Origin: Kordia antarctica
GTDB lineage: Bacteria > Bacteroidota > Bacteroidia > Flavobacteriales > Flavobacteriaceae
Direction: 5' to 3'
Assembly (NCBI RefSeq): GCF_009901525.1
Contig: NZ_CP019288.1
Span: 4,989,501-5,053,500, forward strand
Length of the DNA stretch: 64,000 nucleotides
Below the pieces are notes generated by a model, which had not been told where the DNA came from, did not search any database, and saw only the letters and a program-made list of their open reading frames with translations. Position 1 is the first letter of the stretch, and every line of letters begins with the position of its first letter. Of this stretch, positions 53,939 to 62,244 are shown in pieces. The position numbers and the translations under genes are program-made.

Positions 53939-55144
53939 CTAAATATCAATTTCCACTTGATTTTTTACAATATCATCAAAAGTTTCACGCTTTCTAACTA
54001 AATGCGCTTCTTCGTTATACCACAAAACTTCGGCAGGACGATAGCGTGAATTGTAATTACTCGCCATAGAAAAGCAGTACGCGCCAGCGTTGTTAAATTT
54101 TAAAATATCGCCTTCGCGGATTTCACTAATTCTGCGGTTATTTCCAAACGTATCTGTTTCACAAATGTAACCGACCACAGAATAATAGCGTTCGCGACCT
54201 TCAGGATTTGAAATGTTTTCAATGTGATGATACGAACTGTACAACATCGGACGAATGAAGTGATTGAAACCACTATCAATTCCTGCAAAAACGGTAGAAG
54301 TGGTTTGTTTTACGACATTTACTTCTGCGAGAAAATAACCAGATTCGCTCACGAGAAACTTTCCAGGTTCAAATATTAATGATAAATCTTTCCCGTATTC
54401 TTGGCAAAATTGATTGAAACGTGTGGTTAATTTTTCGCCTAATTCTTCAACATTGGTTTGAATGTCATCTTTTTTATAAGGAACTTTGAAACCGCTTCCA
54501 AAGTCGATAAAATCTAGGTTTTTAAAATTAGTTGCTGCTTTAAACAGAATTTCTGAAGCATATAAAAACACATCAATATCTAAAATATCACTTCCTGTGT
54601 GCATGTGAATTCCGTTGATATTCATATTTGTCAATTCTACAATTCGCAATACATGCGGAATTTGATGAATAGAAATTCCAAATTTTGAATCAATATGTCC
54701 AACTGAAATGTTATGATTTCCGCCAGCCATTACATGCGGATTGATTCTGATACAGACAGGAATCGTTGGATGTTTGCTTCCAAATTGCTCTAAAATTGAA
54801 AGATTGTCAATATTGATTTTTACGCCCAATTCCGCCGCTTGTTCAATTTCTTCAAGCGAAACTCCATTTGGTGTGTACATAATTTCGTGTACGTCAAATC
54901 CTGCGGCAAGTCCTAATTGCACTTCTTGAATGGAAACTGTGTCCAATCCCGCGCCAAGCGATTTCATCAACTTTAAAATACTCAAATTTGACAATGCTTT
55001 TACGGCATAATGTAGTTTTAACTTTGGCACATTTTTAAATGCTTTCGTCAAACGTTCGTATTGTGAAGTTATTTTGTTGGCGTCATAAACGTACGTTGGA
55101 CTTCCAAATGTTTGTGCAATATTGAGTAAATCGGATTCTTTCAT
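53939..55144 (-). CDS. lysA: Diaminopimelate decarboxylase
   Basis: A 401-residue fold-III PLP enzyme making L-lysine from meso-DAP. PLP Lys is in LHYAVKALSNLSIL near residue 49; GIHMHTGSDILD, DFGSGFKVPY, IFEPGKFLVSE (Gly-rich phosphate site) and CETDTFG (active-site Cys) are present, then GAYCFSMASNYNSRYRPAEV. Motifs match LysA rather than ornithine or arginine decarboxylase. Single gene; it precedes nothing on its strand. Confidence 0.95.
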   Translation of the reverse strand: MKESDLLNIAQTFGSPTYVYDANKITSQYERLTKAFKNVPKLKLHYAVKALSNLSILKLMKSLGAGLDTVSIQEVQLGLAAGFDVHEIMYTPNGVSLEEIEQAAELGVKINIDNLSILEQFGSKHPTIPVCIRINPHVMAGGNHNISVGHIDSKFGISIHQIPHVLRIVELTNMNINGIHMHTGSDILDIDVFLYASEILFKAATNFKNLDFIDFGSGFKVPYKKDDIQTNVEELGEKLTTRFNQFCQEYGKDLSLIFEPGKFLVSESGYFLAEVNVVKQTTSTVFAGIDSGFNHFIRPMLYSSYHHIENISNPEGRERYYSVVGYICETDTFGNNRRISEIREGDILKFNNAGAYCFSMASNYNSRYRPAEVLWYNEEAHLVRKRETFDDIVKNQVEIDI

Positions 55145-55360
55145 GTTCTAATTTTAACAATTCAAAACTATGTAAAATTCAAAAAATGATAAAGAAAAAC
55201 AGTTAAAAAATATAAAAATAACACAAAAAGTTATATTTATAACAATTTAAAAATTCATCCTAAATAGTAGTTCCCGAAATTTATAAAACTCGAGTTGCTA
55301 TACTTCACTTTTTGGATTTGTTGTTTTATCTTTCAAATATAAACATCAAATTTTTAAATT

Positions 55361-55537
55361 ATGAAAAAAAGAAGCATTCAATCATTAGTATTAAACAAAA
55401 CAAAAATTAGTGAATTACAAGGGAATATTGGCGGACGTAAAGATACAGATGCTTGTCCAACAGCAAGTACATGCAGTTGTGTGAGTTGTAGACCAGCATG
55501 TAATTTGCAGCAAGCATCACAAGGTTGTCAAAGATAA
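55361..55537 (+). CDS. Lanthipeptide-like GG precursor peptide (58 aa)
   Basis: A 58-residue peptide not flanked by any modification gene. The leader MKKRSIQSLVLNKTKISELQ and GNIGG (GG at residues 24-25) match the class I lanthipeptide-type leader of Flavobacteriia. The core after GG has six Cys and several Thr/Ser (DACPTASTCSCVSC, RPACN, QGCQ), ideal for lanthionine or disulfide cross-links. No LanB, LanC or C39 transporter gene is in the window, so it must be processed in trans or be an orphan. Confidence 0.75.
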   Translation: MKKRSIQSLVLNKTKISELQGNIGGRKDTDACPTASTCSCVSCRPACNLQQASQGCQR

Positions 55538-55647
55538 TTTGCAGCTATTATGATTGTACAATTACACACGTTTTTTACCGTATTTGCAAGAGTAAATTGA
55601 AAGATTGACTCTTTTTCTTTTTTAAATTTATCAAAAACCAAAATTAA

Positions 55648-55679
55648 TTGGGTTTAATGCATTCGATTTTTTACATTTG
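55648..55679 (+). promoter_or_regulatory. Bacteroidota-type promoter of sucC
   Basis: TTG at 55648-55650 and TACATTTG at 55672-55679 (perfect TAnnTTTG), spacer 21 bp; the ATG is 23 bp downstream. An in-frame upstream Met would lie within the -7 region, which supports the start at 55703. Confidence 0.7.
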
Positions 55680-55702
55680 TGCTCTATAAAAAATTTCGTA
55701 AA

Positions 55703-56896
55703 ATGAACTTACACGAATATCAAGGTAAAGAAATATTAGCAAGTTTTGGCGTGCGCATTCAAAGAGGAAAAGTCGCTTCTACACCTGCGGAAGCTGTGGA
55801 GGCTGCAAAGCAACTAACAGAAGAAACAGGAACAGGATGGCATGTGATTAAAGCACAAGTTCATGCTGGTGGACGCGGAAAAGGTGGCGGAGTAAAGCTT
55901 GCCAAAAGCCTTCAAGAAGTAGAAGAAATCGCAGGACAGATCATCGGAATGGATTTGGTAACACCACAAACTTCTGCCGAAGGAAAACGTGTACACCAAG
56001 TATTAGTCACAGAAGATGTATACTATCCTGGTGAGAGCGAAACCAACGAATTTTATATGTCTGTATTATTAAATAGAGTAACCGGACGCAACATGATTAT
56101 GTATTCTACCGAAGGCGGAATGGATATTGAAACCGTTGCCGAAGAAACACCACATTTAATTTTTACAGAAGAAGTTGATCCTGCAATGGGATTATTAGGT
56201 TTTCAAGCAAGAAGAGTTGCTTTTAACTTAGGATTAAGCGGATTAGCATTTAAAGAAATGACAAAGTTTGTTTCTTCATTATATACAGCATACGTTTCGG
56301 CAGATGCATCATTATTTGAAATCAATCCTGTATTGAAAACTTCAGATAATAAAATTATGGCAGTTGATGCGAAAGTAAGTTTAGACGAAAATGCATTATT
56401 CCGTCACAAAGATTACTTGGCAATGCGCGATTTACGTGAGGAAAATCCAATTGAAGTTGAAGCGAAAGAAGTAGGACTAAACTATGTGGATCTTGACGGA
56501 AACGTTGGTTGTATGGTAAATGGTGCTGGTTTAGCAATGGCAACAATGGATTTAATTAAAATGGCTGGTGGAGAACCTGCTAACTTTTTAGATGTTGGTG
56601 GAACTGCAGATGCAAAACGTGTGGAAGAAGCTTTCAGAATCATCTTAAAAGACCCAAATGTAAAAGCAATTTTAATCAATATTTTTGGTGGAATCGTCCG
56701 TTGTGATCGTGTTGCGCAAGGAGTTGTAGATGCGTATAAGAACATGGGAGACGCTATTAAAGTGCCAATCATTGTTCGTCTGCAAGGAACAAATGCAGAC
56801 ATCGCTAAGGAATTAATTGACAATTCTGGATTGGATGTACAATCTGCTGTTGAATTCCAAGAAGCTGCTGATAAAGTACAAGCGGTTTTAGCTTAA
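55703..56896 (+). CDS. sucC: Succinate-CoA ligase, beta subunit
   Basis: A 397-residue ATP-grasp subunit, the usual length. MNLHEYQGKEILASFGV start; ATP-binding HAGGRGKGGGVK near residue 52; FEINPVLKT and DVGGTADAKRVEEAF; IFGGIVRCDRVAQGV near 320. It forms succinyl-CoA synthetase with SucD in the TCA cycle. No sucD is adjacent, so the alpha subunit is elsewhere. Its terminator is displaced by an inserted 164-bp element. Confidence 0.97.
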   Translation: MNLHEYQGKEILASFGVRIQRGKVASTPAEAVEAAKQLTEETGTGWHVIKAQVHAGGRGKGGGVKLAKSLQEVEEIAGQIIGMDLVTPQTSAEGKRVHQVLVTEDVYYPGESETNEFYMSVLLNRVTGRNMIMYSTEGGMDIETVAEETPHLIFTEEVDPAMGLLGFQARRVAFNLGLSGLAFKEMTKFVSSLYTAYVSADASLFEINPVLKTSDNKIMAVDAKVSLDENALFRHKDYLAMRDLREENPIEVEAKEVGLNYVDLDGNVGCMVNGAGLAMATMDLIKMAGGEPANFLDVGGTADAKRVEEAFRIILKDPNVKAILINIFGGIVRCDRVAQGVVDAYKNMGDAIKVPIIVRLQGTNADIAKELIDNSGLDVQSAVEFQEAADKVQAVLA

Positions 56897-56914
56897 GAGA
56901 ATTAGATTTAATTT

Positions 56915-57078
56915 ATTGAGTTATACACTTAAGTAATTGTATAAAGTTATAATTATCAGACACTTAATTTTGCTTAATGCCATTTAAAGGATAATCTTTA
57001 TAAGAGTTTAGCTTTTTAAGCATGGAATATGCAGTTAACCATTTGATTATCAATAAAGAACTAAGTGTATAACTCAAT
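56915..57078. mobile_element. MITE-like element between sucC and its terminator
   Basis: A 164-bp stretch bounded by perfect 17-bp inverted repeats, ATTGAGTTATACACTTA (56915-56931) and TAAGTGTATAACTCAAT (57062-57078). Each side is flanked by TAATTT (56909-56914 and 57079-57084), a possible 6-bp target duplication. No coding frame inside. The size and ends fit a non-autonomous transposable element; a structured RNA is an alternative. Confidence 0.6.
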
Positions 57079-57092
57079 TAATTTATATGTAG

Positions 57093-57125
57093 AAAGCCTT
57101 TCCAGTTTGGAGAGGCTTTTTTTTT
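57093..57125 (+). terminator. Terminator of sucC
   Basis: Stem AAAGCCTTTCC (57093-57103) and GGAGAGGCTTT (57109-57119), one wobble, followed by T9. It lies about 200 bp after the sucC stop because the MITE-like element is in between. Confidence 0.88.
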
Positions 57126-57166
57126 GTTGATAATGTCTCGTCTTGAAATTAGAGTAACTACTAATT

Positions 57167-57724
57167 TTAAATGGAATTAACACTTGTAATTTTTATTTCT
57201 TTAACCTTTTCATTTTCAATATATATGTTCAGTTTTTTCCTCGAGCGAAAATGACTAAAATCATAAAACATGTGTTTTGAATCTTGTTTTGTTGGTTTTC
57301 CAAAGAATTGAATAAAATTACTTACACTTGAACCAATTTCTAAATTAAATTTCAAGGGTAATTTTTTTGAATCACATTTGAATGAATTCATGAACCAACC
57401 ACTATGACCAAATATCCAAGTAGAATCGATTTTATGTTGAAAACCTTTCATTTCTCCAACCATGTTATTCTCATAATAGTAAGTATAACTAACATTGTCT
57501 CCTTTAATAAAATAAGGTGTTGGTTTGGACTCAGTTCTAACAATTGCGATTTGAACCGTATCTATTCTTTTATAATCTATCGGTTCGTTTAAGTACCAAT
57601 TTATTCTAAATGTATCTAATTCAATAGTATTAAATTCAGTTACATTTTTAAAATTATTTTTTTTCTCTTTCGAGAATTGAAAAATAAATAGACTAGATAT
57701 TAAAAGAAAAATTATTGTTTTCAT
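57167..57724 (-). CDS. Exported protein of unknown function
   Basis: A 185-residue protein with a hydrophobic N-terminus (IIFLLISSLFIFQFS) lacking a lipobox. The body is polar with beta-rich segments (NFIQFFGKPTKQDSKHMFYDF). No family recognised. Probably periplasmic. Own stop near the sucC terminator on the other strand. Confidence 0.6.
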   Translation of the reverse strand: MKTIIFLLISSLFIFQFSKEKKNNFKNVTEFNTIELDTFRINWYLNEPIDYKRIDTVQIAIVRTESKPTPYFIKGDNVSYTYYYENNMVGEMKGFQHKIDSTWIFGHSGWFMNSFKCDSKKLPLKFNLEIGSSVSNFIQFFGKPTKQDSKHMFYDFSHFRSRKKLNIYIENEKVKEIKITSVNSI

Positions 57725-57862
57725 CTTAGTATTGAAAGGATGACTCTGTGTCTGATGAGCCTAAATTAGTAAAAAGAAAATGAATTAGATTACAGAAATA
57801 ATGAAAAGTTAAGTATAGATGTCATCTCTAATTTTTTAGAAGAATAGGATGTAAACTATTTC

Positions 57863-58465
57863 TTAATTCACTCTCCGCTCAAAAGAAACTGTTCCGCAAT
57901 CCGATATAATCCGCTCATAATCATATGATTTTTGATGTAATGCAGTTTTGAATGTTATATCTATTTGTTTGATGCTTTTTGCTTCGTTTTCGCAAGAATT
58001 TACTAAATACACACATAATTGTCTGTCTAATTCAAACGTAATTGCTCCTTTTTTATAAAAAACTTCTGCGACTTTATGATAATCATTCCATTCAAATTGT
58101 AGTAGATTGAGTCGATTTTTAGCCAAACGTTGCTTGTTGAAATAGATAATAAGCAATGAATTTTCAGGAATTTTTTTAGCTTGAATTAGCTTCTTATTAA
58201 ATGTTCCATAGATCTCAATTGAATCAATTTCTTCTATTGGAAACAAATCTCTAATAAAGAGGAAATCACCAATCACATTCTTTTCATAGAATTTAACAGA
58301 ATCACTCTTTTTAGGAAGATTCATTTTGTCAATAGTAGATTTTAGTGCGTTTAAACCATTCGTATGTAAGCGATCAATTTTTGCAGGTAATTTTTCTGTC
58401 TGATCAATCTTCTTGCAACTAAAACCTAAAAATAAAATGAGAATTATTAAAATCAGTTTGTTCAT
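57863..58465 (-). CDS. Lipoprotein of unknown function
   Basis: A 200-residue protein with a lipoprotein signal (LIILILFLGFSC, lipid Cys17). The mature part is charged with alternating strands and helices, and ends RIISDCGTVSFERRVN. No family recognised. Spaced 138 bp from the next minus-strand gene. Confidence 0.65.
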   Translation of the reverse strand: MNKLILIILILFLGFSCKKIDQTEKLPAKIDRLHTNGLNALKSTIDKMNLPKKSDSVKFYEKNVIGDFLFIRDLFPIEEIDSIEIYGTFNKKLIQAKKIPENSLLIIYFNKQRLAKNRLNLLQFEWNDYHKVAEVFYKKGAITFELDRQLCVYLVNSCENEAKSIKQIDITFKTALHQKSYDYERIISDCGTVSFERRVN

Positions 58466-58800
58466 TTTTAGCTTGTGTATAAAGTGTGTGTAAAAGCGAT
58501 TTTAGTCATTTATAATATTACTAAAATTTAGTTTTAGTTAAAGTTATACGAATCTCCATTAAAATCAAATTTATCTTTTGGATTCTACTCAAATCACATA
58601 TAAAATCATACAACAACTTCTAATCTTTACAGCAAAATTCCGTCAAGCTGTCGTATCAATCCATACTAAAAATGTCATTTTGTCATTATTTAAATGTGCA
58701 AAACTGTCAAAATGGCGTATTTATTCAATTGGAATGCTGTTTGCCATACACAACTCGTATTAAAATTACAAAAACATTTAATCACTTAAAACATAAAATT
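58466..58800. other. Regulatory region upstream of the Hsp20 gene
   Basis: Besides the sigma-54-like site at 58729-58745, it contains TGTCATTTTGTCA (58673-58685) and TGTCAAAATGGC (58705-58716), similar motifs in opposite orientation that could be activator sites. No separate gene is supported. Confidence 0.45.
58729..58745 (+). promoter_or_regulatory. Sigma-54-like -24/-12 promoter for the Hsp20 gene
   Basis: TTGGAATGCTGTTTGCC gives GG at 58731-58732 and GC at 58743-58744 with exactly 10 bp between, the spacing required by sigma-54. The match to TGGCACG-N4-TTGCW is partial (TGGAATG, TTGCC). The predicted start would be about 45 bp before the ATG at 58801. Confidence 0.5.
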
Positions 58801-59250
58801 ATGAACTTAGTAAAAAGAAAAAACGCAGACTTTCCTTCAATTTTTGACGAATTATTTCAAACAGATTGGTTTGGCGGAATTGCAAATCAAGTAGCAAGTA
58901 CTACAAATATTCCTGCTACAAATATCAAAGAAACCGCAGACAATTTTATACTTGAAGTTGCAGCACCAGGAAAGACAAAAGAAGATTTTAAGCTGGCATT
59001 AGATCACGATGTATTGACAATTAGTACGGAAGCAAAAAAAGAAGTTGATACTGAAACGAGTTCAGCGGAAGCGGAAAAATATACACGTAAAGAATTTAGT
59101 TTCGAAGCGTTTAAACGATCTTTTAAATTACCGCAAACGGTGAATAAAGAAGAAATCAAAGCAACGTATACAAACGGAATTTTGAATGTTGCTTTGCCAA
59201 AAAGAGAAGAAGACAAAGTAAAACCACAACGCACAATAGAGATTTCATAA
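58801..59250 (+). CDS. Small heat shock protein, Hsp20/alpha-crystallin family
   Basis: A 149-residue chaperone from the ATG at 58801 (MNLVKRKNADFPSIFDELF); in-frame codons upstream overlap the promoter region. The alpha-crystallin domain spans about residues 40-145 (IPATNIKETADNFILEVAAPG, ending with GILNVALPKRE and RTIEIS). It holds unfolding proteins under stress as an oligomer. Followed by a terminator. Confidence 0.95.
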   Translation: MNLVKRKNADFPSIFDELFQTDWFGGIANQVASTTNIPATNIKETADNFILEVAAPGKTKEDFKLALDHDVLTISTEAKKEVDTETSSAEAEKYTRKEFSFEAFKRSFKLPQTVNKEEIKATYTNGILNVALPKREEDKVKPQRTIEIS

Positions 59251-59276
59251 TTATTTAGGATTGGTTAGTTAATGTA

Positions 59277-59312
59277 AAAGGGTTCGTCGAGAAATTGGCG
59301 AGCCTTTTTTTG
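59277..59312 (+). terminator. Terminator of the Hsp20 gene
   Basis: Stem AAAGGGTTCGTC with GGCGAGCCTTTT (about 59277-59308) including three G-T wobbles, 8-nt loop, then a T tract. Confidence 0.8.
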
Positions 59313-59590
59313 CTTCGCTCAATTTAAGGATTCAAAAATTTAAAGATTCAAGGTTTTGGATCGTTTCACTTCACTTCGACTCCGCTCAGTGTAAACACTT
59401 TTGGATCGTTTAGATGTTTGGTTATTTGACTTTTACACTTAGCATCAAGCTGTACTTTTACGTTGAGCATGTCGAAATGTGATTCAGCTTTTCACAAGAA
59501 TTGCAAGACTAAAATATTCGTGAATTCGTGGCTAAATGAAATAGCATATTATTGTACATTTATACTTTAGATAGACTAATAATTTATTTT
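59313..59590. repeat. Intergenic stretch with short dispersed repeats
   Basis: GGATCGTTT occurs twice (59358 and 59403). TTCGACTCCGCTCA at 59375-59388 is the exact reverse complement of 38079-38092. GTTGAGCATGTCGAAATG (about 59463-59480) is a related variant. No coding frame supported. Confidence 0.6.
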
Positions 59591-60256
59591 GTGAAAAAAG
59601 AACCAAAAAAAAAGAAACCTTGGGCAACGAAAGCTGCAATGGAACAAGTGTACGAACTAAAACTTTGGGGCGATAACAAATCTGTTTTTTATTCAGGAAC
59701 TGGTTCGCATGAACCTGAAATAGTGAATCCATATGTAGAAGCTGTAACTTCATTTTTGACTTCTTTTGAGAATCCACTAGTTGTGTGCGATTTAGGTTGT
59801 GGCGATTTTAATATTGGAAAGAAACTCGTAAAACATACCAAGAAATATTTTGCAATTGATATTGTTTCAGATCTTATAGAACATAATAAATCAACGTTTA
59901 AATCTACAAATTTAGAATTCCATTGTTTGGATATTGCTGTAGCTGATTTACCTTCTGGAGATTGTGCTTTGGTGCGACAAGTATTGCAACATTTATCGAA
60001 TACAGAAGTGCAAAATATCATAAATAAGTTAGCTGTTTTTAAATATGTTATTCTAACAGAACATCTACCAAAAGGAGATTTTATACCAAATATAGATATC
60101 ATTTCAGGACAAGGAATTCGGTTGAAGAAACATAGTGGAATTGACTTGATTGCTTCGCCATTTAATTTAAAAGTAAAAAACGAAAAGCAATTAGTATCTT
60201 TTGTTTTAGATGATGGAAAAGGAGTTATTGTAACGACACTTTATACGGTTTTTTGA
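59591..60256 (+). CDS. Class I SAM-dependent methyltransferase
   Basis: A 221-residue methyltransferase if translated from GTG at 59591 (VKKEPKKKKPWATKAAMEQVYE); an ATG 13 codons upstream (59552) is also possible. Motif I is VVCDLGCGDFNIG near residue 75, then YFAIDIVSDLIEHNK and VRQVLQHLSNTE. A Rossmann MTase without an added domain; substrate unknown. It ends 6 bp from the convergent radical SAM remnant. Confidence 0.78.
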   Translation: MKKEPKKKKPWATKAAMEQVYELKLWGDNKSVFYSGTGSHEPEIVNPYVEAVTSFLTSFENPLVVCDLGCGDFNIGKKLVKHTKKYFAIDIVSDLIEHNKSTFKSTNLEFHCLDIAVADLPSGDCALVRQVLQHLSNTEVQNIINKLAVFKYVILTEHLPKGDFIPNIDIISGQGIRLKKHSGIDLIASPFNLKVKNEKQLVSFVLDDGKGVIVTTLYTVF

Positions 60257-60262
60257 ACGATA

Positions 60263-60361
60263 TTAACTTTGATACGGATTGAACGTATAATCGTCCAAAA
60301 ACCAAGCATCTCTTTTCTTGGCTTTGTTTAAAACTGATTTGACTTCAATTTCCTTAATCAT
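60263..60361 (-). pseudogene. Truncated SPL-family radical SAM remnant (32 aa)
   Basis: Reading MIKEIEVKSVLNKAKKRD, then WFLDDYTFNPYQS and stop. This is the typical N-terminus of SplB-like (COG1533) radical SAM proteins, which continue with NPYxGCxxxCxYCY; here a stop replaces the residue just before the first cluster Cys. The ATG overlaps the stop of the upstream FAD/NAD(P) gene (ATGA). The rest of the gene is absent; the convergent methyltransferase gene occupies the place. Confidence 0.65.
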
Positions 60362-62130
60362 TTCTCTGTCGAAAGATAATTTATATGACGATTTACAGCT
60401 TCTTTTGCCCATTTTACAGGACGTGAGCCATAACATTCTAAAATTGCATCTACACCAATAATAGTTCCTTTTGCCAACCTTCCAAGCAACGCAATTGGTG
60501 TTTTAGTATCTTTATTTTTAGAAACAACATAGCCATTTTCATCAGTGATAATACCTAAATCATCATGAACTGCTTCAATCAAATTATTAGCAAGCATTTT
60601 CTTTATAACGGGCGAATTTACAGATTTAATTTCTGGCGAATCCAACACAGAATTTATCATAATATTCGCAGTTTCTGACTTTCCATCAGCATGAAAACAC
60701 CAACCTTTTTCGGTTAATTCAATTTCAGGTTTAGTTAGCATTTCTAAATTCAACACATTTGCTTTAACCAATGCTAAAAGTTGCTGAATGCTTTCAACTG
60801 GCGGACCATAGGAATATCGTTTGGTAGACTCGTCCAAAGCAATAATGTCTGCAAATACCTCTTCGGAACATTTGTTAAAAGATAATTGCTCATAAATGGA
60901 TGGTTGACAATGTCGCCACACTTGACCAATGCAATAATCTAAGCTAATAGCTTTGTTTCCTGTCGCCATATCTATAAAATATTGCATGGTTTTTTCAACG
61001 GATTGTTCTGTCGGGACGATTGTTTTGTGTGTATATTTAGGATCTTCTAACCATTTCAAAATGATCTTTTCGATTGCTTCCGCAGAATTTTCTCTTTGAC
61101 AGAAATGTTTTTCAAGTGCTACATAAATAGTTGCTGCGATCGGTGCAAATGCTTGCATCAAAAATTGAGGACTTGTCGCTTCTTTTTGAGTTTTTGAATT
61201 TCCAATGTTAGCTTCAAAAGCTGAGCGTTGTTTGGCTGTCGGAGTAAATTGTTCATCAATTAGCGCATTTAATGGTTTTGGAACTGGCGGCAATCCGTCA
61301 AGGGAAAAAGGAATAAGTTTCCCGTTAAAGTCAGCATCAGCTATATATTCGCATGCTTTCGTGTCAGCGTCTTTTATAATAAAATTACCATGTGTTGTTG
61401 CAATTGCTCTCGTAATATCGATCATTGCCAGTCCAAATCCTCTAATTCCAACAACACTATCGGATAATAGGTTTTGGGGTTTTAAAAAATTCTCAATCGG
61501 ATATGGTGATGTAAAAAGATGAATATTTTCTTGGTTCGCAGCAAACTCTTTCCACTTAGAAATTTGCTCCGATAATTCAGTTGGCTGATGTCCAATTGTT
61601 AACAGAATTTCATCTATTTCTTTGTACGTTTTTATATTCGTTTTTATGGAAATCTTATGGTGCGCTTCTACAATTACTTCTGTTACTTGTTCAGAATACA
61701 GTGTAACAACTTTATTTTCTAAAAGAGGAGTTATAAAAGATTGAAATCGTTCTTGTAAGTATGTTCCAATTTCCGCTCGTGGCGGATACGTATCGATGTA
61801 ATTTTTGGATATTTTTTCAAAATCTTTCCCTGTCCATTCATGATAGGATGGAAACGATGGAATTTGTATTTCGGGTAAATCAATGGCAATTCGTTTCTCT
61901 AACAGTAAAATTCTTTCGGTAATATTTACCCAATTACTTTCAATTTGATTCGTGTTATAGACACTTCCATTACCAAAATTTCCAGTTTCTTCAAAGAGTA
62001 AAAAATGAATTTGAGAAAGATTGGTTTTATTTGTTAATGCTACGATAAATTTTTCGAAAGCATATCCACCTCTCGGACCAATTCCTATAATCCCTATTTT
62101 TCTAATATTTGCTATTGTTGATTTTTTCAA
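60358..62130 (-). CDS. FAD/NAD(P)-binding protein (NAD_binding_9 type)
   Basis: A 590-residue protein with an N-terminal dinucleotide fold GIIGIGPRGGYAFEKF near residues 12-27, then FEETGNFGNGSVYNTNQIESNWVNITE. The middle part has GIRGFGLAMIDITRAI, and the C-terminus TPIALLGRLAKGTIIGVDAILEC. This matches the FAD/NAD(P)-binding domain family (PF13454-like), mostly uncharacterised. The reaction is unknown. Its stop codon overlaps the start of the radical SAM fragment by 4 bp. Confidence 0.8.
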   Translation of the reverse strand: MKKSTIANIRKIGIIGIGPRGGYAFEKFIVALTNKTNLSQIHFLLFEETGNFGNGSVYNTNQIESNWVNITERILLLEKRIAIDLPEIQIPSFPSYHEWTGKDFEKISKNYIDTYPPRAEIGTYLQERFQSFITPLLENKVVTLYSEQVTEVIVEAHHKISIKTNIKTYKEIDEILLTIGHQPTELSEQISKWKEFAANQENIHLFTSPYPIENFLKPQNLLSDSVVGIRGFGLAMIDITRAIATTHGNFIIKDADTKACEYIADADFNGKLIPFSLDGLPPVPKPLNALIDEQFTPTAKQRSAFEANIGNSKTQKEATSPQFLMQAFAPIAATIYVALEKHFCQRENSAEAIEKIILKWLEDPKYTHKTIVPTEQSVEKTMQYFIDMATGNKAISLDYCIGQVWRHCQPSIYEQLSFNKCSEEVFADIIALDESTKRYSYGPPVESIQQLLALVKANVLNLEMLTKPEIELTEKGWCFHADGKSETANIMINSVLDSPEIKSVNSPVIKKMLANNLIEAVHDDLGIITDENGYVVSKNKDTKTPIALLGRLAKGTIIGVDAILECYGSRPVKWAKEAVNRHINYLSTEK

Positions 62131-62186
62131 TGTTGATTTATTCTTTAATTTATTGACACATAATTTGTAGTCTTAAAGATATAAAA

Positions 62187-62222
62187 AAAACGACGTATTC
62201 TGAAAAGAGTACGTCGTTTTGT
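62187..62222. terminator. Terminator downstream of the PhnA-domain gene
   Basis: Perfect 11-bp stem AAAACGACGTA (62187-62197) and TACGTCGTTTT (62210-62220), A/T-rich on both sides; it acts on the minus-strand gene ending at 62245. Confidence 0.85.
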
Positions 62223-62244
62223 AATTTTTTATGTTGTAGAATGC

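Noticed and set aside
58672-58800. 43-codon extension of Hsp20
   Set aside because: It crosses the sigma-54-like promoter and TGTCA motifs and has no similarity to Hsp20 N-termini.
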